Below, piece after piece: positions 1-5,241 of a stretch of 5,241 bases of DNA (positions are counted from its first letter, which is position 1; each line of letters begins with the position of its first letter). This DNA is from Desulfuromonadales bacterium C00003068 (GTDB lineage Bacteria; Desulfobacterota; Desulfuromonadia; Desulfuromonadales; Desulfuromonadaceae), in contig MAXR01000142.1 in NCBI GenBank assembly GCA_001751155.1, forward strand, positions 1 through 5,241, written 5' to 3'. The position numbers and the translations under genes were made by a program. A model generated the notes under the pieces. It saw nothing but the letters and a program-made list of their open reading frames with translations. It had not been told where the DNA came from and did no database searches.

Positions 1-179
1 TCGGTATTTTGCGCTTTAGAGAAGACACCGACCATAATGAACAAGATCAACAGTGAAATCATCAAAATAGCTGGAATAACTTTAAATTTACCTTCAGGAT
101 TGAGGTTAGCGACCGCAAATGCGTTGCTAGACATCAAGACAAAGAATAGGGTCAAGCCCCAATGCATCATTCTTTTCAT
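1..179 (-). CDS. Sodium:solute symporter, ActP-like, N-terminal part (truncated by window edge)
   Basis: Only the first 59 codons are inside the window; the gene runs off the left edge. The ATG at 179-177 follows an AAGGGAG ribosome site with 8 nt spacing. Residues 1-22 look like a signal peptide: a basic MKR start, a hydrophobic core and an A-F-A cleavage site. A short polar stretch follows, then a membrane span at about residues 36-54 (VIPAILMISLLILFIMVGVF). This layout, a cleavable leader and then a first span ending in a short Ser-Lys-containing turn, resembles E. coli acetate permease ActP and other solute:sodium symporters (SSS family). The gene starts 19 nt after the stop of a DUF4212-like small subunit, the usual partner of this symporter subgroup, which supports the call. 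The likely role is Na+- or H+-coupled uptake of acetate or another small carboxylate across the inner membrane. Substrate specificity cannot be judged from this fragment. Confidence 0.72.
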   Translation of the reverse strand, partial: MKRMMHWGLTLFFVLMSSNAFAVANLNPEGKFKVIPAILMISLLILFIMVGVFSKAQNT

Positions 180-198
180 ATCGAGTTCTCCCTTTTCT

Positions 199-543
199 TT
201 ATTTGTCGTATTCAGACTCAAGCTTATCAATAAACTTACAGTAGATGAAGCACAGGGCAATAAACAGTGCGATCAAAAACTGTGATGAGTACCAGTAATG
301 GAAAGGAAAACCCATGAACTGAGTTTCAGTCAGGAAGCTCATTCCTGAGACCTGCGTGATCACCTCTCCAGTACTCAGCGTTAGCTCGACTGTATCATTA
401 GGATCTGCAACAAGCTTTAAAAGAAAGAGAAAACCATAAACGGCTACAAACCAAACAATAATCAGTTTCTTTTTCATAGCCACGTCTTTTTTCATGAAGT
501 CGCCGACTGGCTTGAAAAAGTTAATATTAATATCTTTACTCAT
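199..543 (-). CDS. DUF4212-like small subunit of a sodium/substrate symporter
   Basis: This is a 114-residue membrane protein. Predicted span 1 is at about residues 26-44 (after a KKK run) and span 2 at about 88-103. A roughly 40-residue polar loop between them contains T/E-rich, beta-like sequence. The segment GFPFHYWYSSQFLIALF near residues 78-94, ending in a charged KFIDKLE tail, resembles the conserved C-terminal half of DUF4212 proteins, the small partners of SSS-family symporters. The large symporter subunit follows 19 nt downstream, as expected. At 114 residues it is longer than the roughly 85-90 I remember as typical; the excess is in the N-terminus and the inter-span loop. ATG 543 was chosen over the in-frame ATG 549 because the AAGGAGG at 557-551 is 7 nt from the former and only 1 nt from the latter. 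It probably stabilises or regulates the symporter. Confidence 0.72.
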   Translation of the reverse strand: MSKDININFFKPVGDFMKKDVAMKKKLIIVWFVAVYGFLFLLKLVADPNDTVELTLSTGEVITQVSGMSFLTETQFMGFPFHYWYSSQFLIALFIALCFIYCKFIDKLESEYDK

Positions 544-550
544 ACCCATA

Positions 551-557
551 CCTCCTT
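551..557 (-). promoter_or_regulatory. Ribosome binding site deciding the DUF4212-like start
   Basis: A near-consensus AAGGAGG on the minus strand. It lies 7 nt from ATG 543 but directly abuts ATG 549, so the second ATG is the likely start and the first two codons of the longest frame (Met-Gly) are probably untranslated. Confidence 0.75.
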
Positions 558-635
558 AGTGTAAAAGTTTGCAAGGCACCACCCTGACAAACCACATAAA
601 CTTAAAACAATTAATTACGCTTAAACCGTGTTTCT

Positions 636-660
636 TTGACTGAACCCTCCTTTCGGTCAA
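636..660 (-). repeat. Hyphenated inverted repeat upstream of the DUF4212-like gene
   Basis: On the minus strand TTGACCGAA and TTCAGTCAA flank a 7-nt AGGAGGG loop: nine positions with a single C/A mismatch. No U-tract follows, so it is not an intrinsic terminator for the small gene ending at 687. It could be an operator or an mRNA hairpin in the 143-nt spacer. The loop contains a Shine-Dalgarno-like AGGAGG, but no start codon follows at a usable distance. Confidence 0.45.
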
Positions 661-686
661 TCGAGAAATGTTATCAGCAATAAACT

Positions 687-848
687 CTATGATTCCGATG
701 ATTGTCTTTCACCATTAATACGTGAATACATTGAACGTCGTTTTTTAGGACTATTCTCGATGTGATCTTGAAAATAAGAGAAAACAAAACATATCAAAGC
801 ACCACCAGTGATAATTCCGCCCAGAATATAATATAATGTATCGTCCAT
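687..848 (-). CDS. Small single-span membrane protein, possible symporter accessory peptide
   Basis: This 53-residue protein has a short acidic N-terminus (MDD), one hydrophobic span at about residues 5-28 rich in Gly, Ile and aromatics (YYILGGIITGGALICFVFSY), and a hydrophilic tail with a basic patch KKRR at about 36-39. By the positive-inside rule the tail should be cytoplasmic. ATG 848 was chosen because AGGGGG at 860-855 sits 6 nt upstream; the in-frame ATG at 872 has no ribosome site. I do not recognise the family. It is the first gene after a candidate promoter and precedes the DUF4212-like subunit by 143 nt on the same strand, so co-expression with the symporter is the best clue to function. 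The good ribosome site, the clear span and the absence of any competing frame suggest a real gene, not chance. Confidence 0.6.
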   Translation of the reverse strand: MDDTLYYILGGIITGGALICFVFSYFQDHIENSPKKRRSMYSRINGERQSSES

Positions 849-936
849 CTTGAGCCCCCTGTTTAACCTCATTGGCTACATAGCAAATGCAACCCGTTAC
901 GGCCTTTAATCTAAAAGAGTGTTTCACTTATTTATT

Positions 937-965
937 TTTATCCCACACAGACCTTTTTCGGTCAA
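937..965 (-). promoter_or_regulatory. Candidate sigma70-type promoter for the symporter operon
   Basis: On the minus strand a TTGACC -35 element (965-960) is separated by exactly 17 nt from a GATAAA -10 element (942-937), matching 5/6 and 4/6 of the consensus. Transcription would begin near 930, giving a leader of about 80 nt before ATG 848. A short GACC/GGTC hairpin lies within the -35 and spacer. It was found by eye only, and AT-rich DNA yields such matches by chance. Confidence 0.42.
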
Positions 966-1307
966 GTAAAATGTTGTTATAAAACCGAACAGTAACAACA
1001 AGAGCCAAACAACATCCGCACAATACTTAGACAATACAAACAAAACAATAAGTGATAAAATCAAATAAAATCATAATGTTACAGGAGTATAAAGCCCTTC
1101 TATTTTACATTTAAACTGTTTCAAAACATAAAACATAGAATTTTTACAAGTAAGTAACTCGCAAAAATATGTGTCATTTTTTAATTGAATCGCCATTACG
1201 ATATAACAGTCTATAACGCACTATCTATCAAGTGTAGTATAAATTAATCAACTTGCAACAAACGTTGATCTATTTTTGTCAACAACAACGATTTCTTCTG
1301 AAAACGC
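966..1307. other. AT-rich intergenic region without a convincing gene
   Basis: About 340 nt lie between the terminator of the upstream operon and the candidate promoter of the symporter operon. No open frame on either strand combines a ribosome site with meaningful length; the best candidates are a 12-codon plus-strand frame at 1077 and a 21-codon minus-strand frame starting near 1136. Visible structure includes CAA/ACAA-rich sequence at about 991-1050 (TTGT-rich on the minus strand), phased direct repeats at 1020-1073, an imperfect palindrome around TTTAAACTGTTTCAA (1110-1124), and an ATCAAC/GTTGAT inverted repeat with an 11-nt spacer (1247-1269). The length suggests a cis-regulatory region for the symporter operon, but that is inference. 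Confidence 0.55.
1020..1073. repeat. Cluster of short helically spaced direct repeats
   Basis: ACAATAC occurs at 1020-1026 and 1031-1037 (11-bp period), with a related ACAATA at 1045-1050. ATAAAATCA occurs at 1055-1063 and again at 1065-1073 (10-bp period). The spacing places copies on the same face of the helix, about 90-145 bp upstream of the predicted start near 930. That position would suit activator sites, but the sequence is low in complexity and could arise by chance. Confidence 0.35.
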
Positions 1308-1335
1308 AAAAAAAAAGCCCTCTAAGAGGGCTTTT
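1308..1335 (-). terminator. Rho-independent terminator of the hydrolase/sensor operon
   Basis: On the minus strand a GCCCTC/GAGGGC stem (1331-1326 with 1322-1317) closes a 3-nt loop, is extended by four A-T pairs, and is followed by a run of nine T (1316-1308). It begins about 22 nt after the stop of the GAF-PAS gene, so it should end that transcript. The plus-strand reading has only four T and no gene upstream, so its working direction is leftward. Confidence 0.92.
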
Positions 1336-1357
1336 CATCATCAAAATAATAATTTAG

Positions 1358-2518
1358 TTACAGTGCTTTAGGGCTCTTATCGATCTCTTCATGCATGCAG
1401 ATGTTGATTGCATCCACAACACCATCAACACCAAAGTTTGGCTGGCAGGTAATCAAGTAACACGCTTTGTCGCGGCCAGGAAAGGCGACAACGGTAGTGC
1501 TTTGTGCGCGCTCGCCACAGAGTGCCTGTTGAAACAGAGGATTAAACACTCTGTCAAAAAGAGCATCGCCAACGATACCCTGAAAGGTCTTGCCTAAAAC
1601 CTCTGCTTCCAACAATGAGACACACTGACAAAACTTTTTATTCACCTTACGGTAAATAAAATCAGCATCAACAACAATAATTGGGTTTTGCACGCTATCA
1701 ATAAACATCTCTGAATAGATCCGGCTCTCATCGGCTCGAGACTGAATCACAATAATACCAAGTCCAGCACTTAAGCCCTCTAAAAATTGGATATCATCGC
1801 GAGTAAACAACCCTTTTCTCTGATCAAGAATACGCAGCACACCAATCACTTGACCACGGTAATTGATCGGCACCAACACCACCGAGCCGCCGGCATCTTC
1901 TGGGCAACGGGCACAGTCACACAAATTAAGTGCTTTTTCTTCGGCATCAGACAGCGATTCACGATCATTCGACCAAAATACACCGCCATCGGTTTTATTC
2001 AAACTGGTACTATCCATAGAGCCACCAATAATGTCGCCGCAGATACATCCGAGCTTACCTATATGCTGCTCTTCGGTGACCATGTCATCTTGACAACCAA
2101 CAACGCGGTAGGAGCGCTGCTGCTCACTATCAGTGAGATAAAGGGTAATACCTTCAATCTCAGTAAAGTGACGCAGCAACAACACAAAATCACGGTACAT
2201 TGTCGTCGCCAGAGTATTTTTTCCCAGCAGTTCGAGCATGCTTAATAACAGTTTTTGTCGCGTCTGAAGCTGTGCGCTCCGCTCACTTCCAGTCGCTAAA
2301 CCAACAACTGGAAACGACAGTTCTGAGTCGTCACTGTCATTGATTGCTTCATCGACTCGAAATACCGTCTGAAAAATCTCGCAGCTTTCATAATCGCCAC
2401 TACAATAATCGTACGCCTTTTCGATATTCTCACTGCTTAAATTACGACAATAGCAGTTCGTCATTGGTGATTTCATAAAAGGGCACACACCCCTTTTTTT
2501 TGGTTTTACACTCGACAC
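1358..2518 (-). CDS. Cys-rich N-terminal motif, GAF and PAS sensor protein without output domain
   Basis: This 386-residue soluble protein has three parts. Residues about 8-50 carry a cysteine cluster, CPF-x7-CYC-x14-C-x6-C (C12, C22, C24, C39, C46), suited to binding Zn or an Fe-S centre. Residues about 93-260 form a GAF domain with a LGCICG motif (C158, C160), a later CDCARC (C200, C202, C205), then SVVLVPI, GVLRILD and FTRDDIQFLEGL, the normal end of a GAF fold. Residues about 270-375 form a PAS domain (NPIIVVDADFIYRKVNKKF, then EVLGKTF). No kinase, GGDEF, HTH or methyl-accepting domain follows, so any output needs a partner. GTG 2518 was preferred over the in-frame TTG 2533, because AAGGAG at 2530-2525 overlaps the TTG reading but is 6 nt from the GTG. 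It is the last gene of a probable three-gene operon. A redox, metal or small-molecule sensing role is inferred. Confidence 0.78.
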   Translation of the reverse strand: MSSVKPKKRGVCPFMKSPMTNCYCRNLSSENIEKAYDYCSGDYESCEIFQTVFRVDEAINDSDDSELSFPVVGLATGSERSAQLQTRQKLLLSMLELLGKNTLATTMYRDFVLLLRHFTEIEGITLYLTDSEQQRSYRVVGCQDDMVTEEQHIGKLGCICGDIIGGSMDSTSLNKTDGGVFWSNDRESLSDAEEKALNLCDCARCPEDAGGSVVLVPINYRGQVIGVLRILDQRKGLFTRDDIQFLEGLSAGLGIIVIQSRADESRIYSEMFIDSVQNPIIVVDADFIYRKVNKKFCQCVSLLEAEVLGKTFQGIVGDALFDRVFNPLFQQALCGERAQSTTVVAFPGRDKACYLITCQPNFGVDGVVDAINICMHEEIDKSPKAL

Positions 2519-2524
2519 CCTTAT

Positions 2525-2530
2525 CTCCTT
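2525..2530 (-). promoter_or_regulatory. Ribosome binding site deciding the GAF-PAS protein start
   Basis: AAGGAG on the minus strand lies 6 nt before GTG 2518-2516. The alternative TTG 2533-2531 comes directly before it and has no ribosome site of its own, so the GTG start is favoured. Confidence 0.72.
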
Positions 2531-2551
2531 CAAGAGCTTCTAGCAGCCCTC

Positions 2552-2568
2552 TAAATCATAATCATTTA
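2552..2568. promoter_or_regulatory. 17-bp near-perfect palindrome before the GAF-PAS gene
   Basis: TAAATCATAATCATTTA matches its own reverse complement at 7 of 8 pairs around a central A. It sits in the 61-nt spacer, about 33 nt upstream of GTG 2518. The ATAATCATT core is similar to part of the Fur box consensus (GATAATGATAATCATTATC). It may be an operator or a weak mRNA hairpin. No good promoter with correct spacing was found around it, so a function is uncertain. Confidence 0.35.
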
Positions 2569-2579
2569 TGGTAACGCAA

Positions 2580-4385
2580 CTAATTTCCTTTTCGCACACA
2601 ATCTAAAGCACACTTTTCTAGCCCATGACGAGCAAGGTAATCATTCTCTAGCTCTTCAACATAGAATTGATCTAAGCCACTATTGAGAAGAAAATCTTCC
2701 CGCAACGCACTATCATTCTCTGCAATAATCACTGGAAACATCTCTTGCAGATAAAACAACTCTTTTTCAACATTGATCATCACCTCTTTATATAAGGTGA
2801 CAGGAAACGATGTATCAAGCACCCCTTTGCGCTCAAGGACAGCCTCAACTTCGTTCTGCAACACCACACGATCTTCCCAACTGACAGATTGCGAATATTT
2901 ATTGCGCAACTGATCTTTGACAGCAGTCAATAAATGACCATAAAGTGCTTCGTTTTGCGTAATCGCCTCTAAGTTTTCTAATAACGTCAACATCGGAGAA
3001 TTCGAATGCAATGCCTTCCGAAGACACAGAATTTTTTCGCGGCCATACGCGCCAAGAAACGAATTCGTGAGTAAACCTTCGAATAGTAATGCTTCAAACA
3101 AGTTCTTTTGCAAGCGTTCCAATGCTTTATAACTGCGCTGTAGGGCATACAGCATCTGTTCATTAATGCGAACCCCAACCATAAAGGCGAGATTGTTGAT
3201 TTCTGTCGCTGAATTTTCATAATGATCAAAGTAATCGATGATGGATGTGATCCGTTCCAGCAAGGCGACATCGGCGCCAGCATGAACACGTTCATCACAG
3301 GACTTGCTTGTCTCAAGCAAAATTTGATCAAAAAGATAATCTCTATTTTGCATCGCTTGGCGCTTGTCAAACAGCAAGCGCACCATATCATCGCGATTAA
3401 CTGTGAGTTCCAACTGCTGATTTCCCGACAACAAGCTAGATAGAATTTCACGCGCCTCGGCAATATAATCCTGCTCTTGATCGACCATTTTTTCGTACTT
3501 CAAGTTGTCGTCCAAGGGCGCAAACAAAGCCACTGGAATTTTATTTCGTGTTGCCAACGTTTTAAGCCGAGTCAATCGTGCGTTTTCCTGCCGACTGATC
3601 GTGCCGTTGTGATGGCAGGCAGTGAGAATACTGCGATACTCATCCACAACAACGCGATTATCACGATGGGCATACATCACCGCAATCCGAATGCGTTCCT
3701 GCTGATGCTCACTAATCCCTAGCCGTTGTGCAAGGACTTTTAGGTTACCGTATTCACTATCGGGGATGGCACGAAAGGTGAAATAAAGGTTCTGAAACAG
3801 ATCGTAATAGGCTTGATGTTTCTTGTTGATTAGCCGCACAAGGTAAAAGTGGCTTTTATGGCCAAGCAAGCCAAACATTTCATCAACCAGTCGCGCATCA
3901 TCATCATCGGCAACACGTGGTGTTCGCTTTAACAAACGACCCAACAATGAGAGCAAACCCTGCTGCTGCGTTTCTAACGCACCATAAATTGAACCGGTAA
4001 CAAAGAAAAAACAATTACTAATCGCATGGCCCTCTTCAAAAATTGTGTCATAGGGGATACGCCCCATGGTGTCATCTGAAAAAGATAGATCGCCACCACT
4101 TTGATAGCTTGCGCCAAACAGAACTAAGCGGTTGCGCACTTCAGGCTTGATTAAATCCGCTAAAGGTTGATCGATGCCATACATATATTCACAAAAGCTG
4201 CCACCATTACCCCAGTGGCTCAACCCTGTCAGATCAAGGCGCATCTCATTACCGGGTGAAAAAATGCGCAGATCTTCCCCATCGCGTTCATAAAAATGAC
4301 AACATTCAGCTCCGCGAGCTGCGACGGTTACAAAATATTCAATCGTATCGTCAACATGTCCATGTAAACGCAATTCCTGCTGCAT
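2580..4385 (-). CDS. Conserved protein of unknown function, about 600 residues (possibly TIGR04442 family)
   Basis: This 601-residue protein has no signal peptide or membrane span and is probably cytoplasmic. Residues 1-140 look beta-rich and hold the most distinctive motifs: FSPGNE (42-47), GNGGSFCEYMYG (59-70), PEVRNRLVLFGASY (81-94) and EEGHAISNCFFFVTG (117-131). A D-rich linker (160-164) leads to a long, largely alpha-helical remainder with AVMYAHRDNRVVVDEYR (235-251) and a C-terminal acidic helix region (SGLDQFYVEELE, 569-580). I recall similar proteins in Geobacter and Desulfuromonas annotated only as TIGR04442, but could not confirm this. No catalytic motif of a known enzyme is visible. 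ATG 4385 was chosen over the in-frame GTG 4394 because AAAGGTG (4398-4392) lies 6 nt upstream and overlaps that GTG. The gene starts 46 nt after the hydrolase stop and ends 61 nt before the sensor start. Confidence 0.7.
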   Translation of the reverse strand: MQQELRLHGHVDDTIEYFVTVAARGAECCHFYERDGEDLRIFSPGNEMRLDLTGLSHWGNGGSFCEYMYGIDQPLADLIKPEVRNRLVLFGASYQSGGDLSFSDDTMGRIPYDTIFEEGHAISNCFFFVTGSIYGALETQQQGLLSLLGRLLKRTPRVADDDDARLVDEMFGLLGHKSHFYLVRLINKKHQAYYDLFQNLYFTFRAIPDSEYGNLKVLAQRLGISEHQQERIRIAVMYAHRDNRVVVDEYRSILTACHHNGTISRQENARLTRLKTLATRNKIPVALFAPLDDNLKYEKMVDQEQDYIAEAREILSSLLSGNQQLELTVNRDDMVRLLFDKRQAMQNRDYLFDQILLETSKSCDERVHAGADVALLERITSIIDYFDHYENSATEINNLAFMVGVRINEQMLYALQRSYKALERLQKNLFEALLFEGLLTNSFLGAYGREKILCLRKALHSNSPMLTLLENLEAITQNEALYGHLLTAVKDQLRNKYSQSVSWEDRVVLQNEVEAVLERKGVLDTSFPVTLYKEVMINVEKELFYLQEMFPVIIAENDSALREDFLLNSGLDQFYVEELENDYLARHGLEKCALDCVRKGN

Positions 4386-4391
4386 TAGAAT

Positions 4392-4413
4392 CACCTTTGC
4401 CGCAATCGCGGCA
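4392..4413 (-). promoter_or_regulatory. Hairpin abutting the ribosome binding site of the 601-residue protein gene
   Basis: TGCCGC and GCGGCA (4413-4398 on the minus strand) form a 6-bp GC-rich stem with a 4-nt loop in the 46-nt intercistronic gap. The last stem base shares the AAAGGTG Shine-Dalgarno (4398-4392), which is 6 nt from ATG 4385. No U-tract follows, so it is not a terminator. It could tune translation or protect a processed end. Confidence 0.45.
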
Positions 4414-4431
4414 GCTAAATAACACCTTTAA

Positions 4432-5220
4432 TTACAAATTCTTGCCATCATTTAACGAAATGGTCAAGCCATCGTAAGCGAACTCGACCCCTTTCGGCAA
4501 TGATTGTTGATGAAGACAATAATCGACATCGTGGCTCAGATGAGTCAAAACCACTCGTTCAGCCTTCAATTTCTGCGCGATGTCAATGGCCTGCGATACA
4601 CTAAAATGGGTGGGGTGATTACGAAAGCGTAAGCCATCAATCACCAACACCCGCAGCCCTTGTAATTGGGCTACAGATTCCTGCGGCACGACACTACAAT
4701 CTGTTAAATACGCCAGATCTCCGACACGGTAGCCCAACGCAATCTCATCACCATGCAGCAATCGAATCGGTACGATCTTACGGCCAAACAGCGACAGCGT
4801 ATCATCGATAACAACTCCTTTGAGTCGTGGTCGAAAACCAACCTTTGATTGTGACTCAAACGCATAGCGAAAACTAGTCGTTAAATGCTGGATCAGCTTC
4901 TGCTCCCCATATACGGGAAGAGGCTGAGCAGGAGATCCATTCAACACACGCAGATCATCAATACCATGAACATGATCAGCATGGTTGTGGGTATACAGCA
5001 CAGCATCGACCTGAGTAATCCCGTATGACAAACACTGCTGTCTTAAGTCGGGAGAGGAATCAATCAGTATTCTATAACCATCCCACGACAACAAGGCACT
5101 ACATCTGCTGCGCTGGTTTCGTGGTTCCGTGGAGCGACACACGTCACAAGAACAGCCAACAACGGGAACACCGGTACTAGTTCCTGAGCCTAAAATTTTA
5201 ATGGTTACGTCATCAGACAC
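4432..5220 (-). CDS. Metallo-beta-lactamase-fold hydrolase, PhnP-like
   Basis: This 262-residue cytoplasmic protein is of normal length for PhnP-type enzymes. It shows the family's full metal motif THNHADH (H78, H80, D82, H83), then H156 (LLHG), D174 (YLTDCS) and H227 (THLSH), as expected for a two-metal phosphodiesterase site. Near the N-terminus the GSGTSTGVP loop is followed by GCSCDVC (C23, C25, C28), matching the structural zinc cysteines of E. coli PhnP; H230 may be the fourth ligand. HPTHFS (202-207) provides the conserved late histidines. PhnP itself cleaves phosphoribosyl cyclic phosphate in phosphonate breakdown, but no phn gene is visible, so the substrate is unknown and the symbol is withheld. 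The GTG start at 5220 has GAGG at 5230-5227 with 6 nt spacing, and an in-frame TGA lies just upstream. It is the first visible gene of the three-gene unit. Confidence 0.88.
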   Translation of the reverse strand: MSDDVTIKILGSGTSTGVPVVGCSCDVCRSTEPRNQRSRCSALLSWDGYRILIDSSPDLRQQCLSYGITQVDAVLYTHNHADHVHGIDDLRVLNGSPAQPLPVYGEQKLIQHLTTSFRYAFESQSKVGFRPRLKGVVIDDTLSLFGRKIVPIRLLHGDEIALGYRVGDLAYLTDCSVVPQESVAQLQGLRVLVIDGLRFRNHPTHFSVSQAIDIAQKLKAERVVLTHLSHDVDYCLHQQSLPKGVEFAYDGLTISLNDGKNL

Positions 5221-5241
5221 CAGTCACCTCAATCGTGCTAA

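Noticed and set aside
37..285. 82-codon plus-strand frame across the symporter and DUF4212-like genes
   Set aside because: It overlaps two genes with clear membrane-protein features and good ribosome sites on the other strand.
976..981. TATAAC on the minus strand as an alternative -10 element
   Set aside because: No acceptable -35 hexamer lies 16-18 nt upstream, so the TTGACC/GATAAA pair was preferred.
1077..1136. Very short frames in the AT-rich spacer (12 codons on plus, 21 codons on minus)
   Set aside because: Neither start has a properly spaced ribosome site and the products show no feature; such frames are expected by chance.
1247..1269. ATCAAC/GTTGAT inverted repeat followed by TATTTTTG on the plus strand, considered as a plus-strand terminator
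   Set aside because: The stem is only 6 AT-rich pairs with an 11-nt loop, and there is no plus-strand gene upstream of it.
1787..2245. 152-codon plus-strand open frame opposite the GAF-PAS gene
   Set aside because: It lies wholly antisense to a gene with recognisable GAF and PAS domains; its translation is His/Thr/Gln-rich with no domain pattern, as expected of a shadow frame.
2987..3463. 158-codon minus-strand frame inside the 601-residue protein gene
   Set aside because: It is an alternative frame of the longer gene, has irregular composition, and no domain or ribosome site supports it.
5213..5241. End of a possible upstream minus-strand gene overlapping the hydrolase start
   Set aside because: Two frames end here (TGA at 5226-5224 or 5215-5213), but fewer than ten codons are visible and none can be assigned to a protein.

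Overview
The window is a stretch of bacterial chromosome in which every supportable gene lies on the minus strand, so transcription runs from right to left. By eye the base composition is moderately AT-rich and the spacers are strongly AT-rich. The gene content points to Desulfuromonadales/Geobacterales-type Deltaproteobacteria (Desulfobacterota). It includes an acetate-permease-like sodium:solute symporter with a small DUF4212-like partner, a roughly 600-residue uncharacterised protein resembling a family I associate with Geobacter and Desulfuromonas, and a Cys-rich GAF-PAS sensor. The lineage is inferred from remembered families, not from a search.

Right half (5220 down to 1308): three genes with 46- and 61-nt gaps look like one transcription unit. 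The order is a PhnP-type metallo-beta-lactamase-fold hydrolase (5220-4432), a 601-residue protein of unknown function (4385-2580), and a 386-residue protein with an N-terminal cysteine cluster, a GAF domain and a PAS domain but no output domain (2518-1358). A strong intrinsic terminator at 1335-1308 ends the unit. The spacers hold a hairpin touching the Shine-Dalgarno site of the second gene and a 17-bp near-perfect palindrome upstream of the third. The unit's promoter is not visible and probably lies beyond the right edge.

Middle (1307 down to 849): about 460 nt without a convincing gene. It is AT-rich, carries short phased direct repeats around 1020-1073, and contains a sigma70-like promoter at 965-937 pointing into the left cluster.

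Left part (848 down to 1): a transporter operon made of a 53-residue single-span membrane protein, a 114-residue two-span DUF4212-like small symporter subunit, and the first 59 residues of an ActP-like sodium:solute symporter that is cut by the window edge. The expected role is uptake of acetate or a similar small organic anion.

No RNA genes, CRISPR arrays, insertion sequences or phage genes were seen. The least understood part is the right-hand trio, a hydrolase, a lineage-restricted protein and a cysteine-rich sensor in one probable operon. Four of the start codons given here are shorter choices than the longest possible open frame, each picked because of Shine-Dalgarno spacing.
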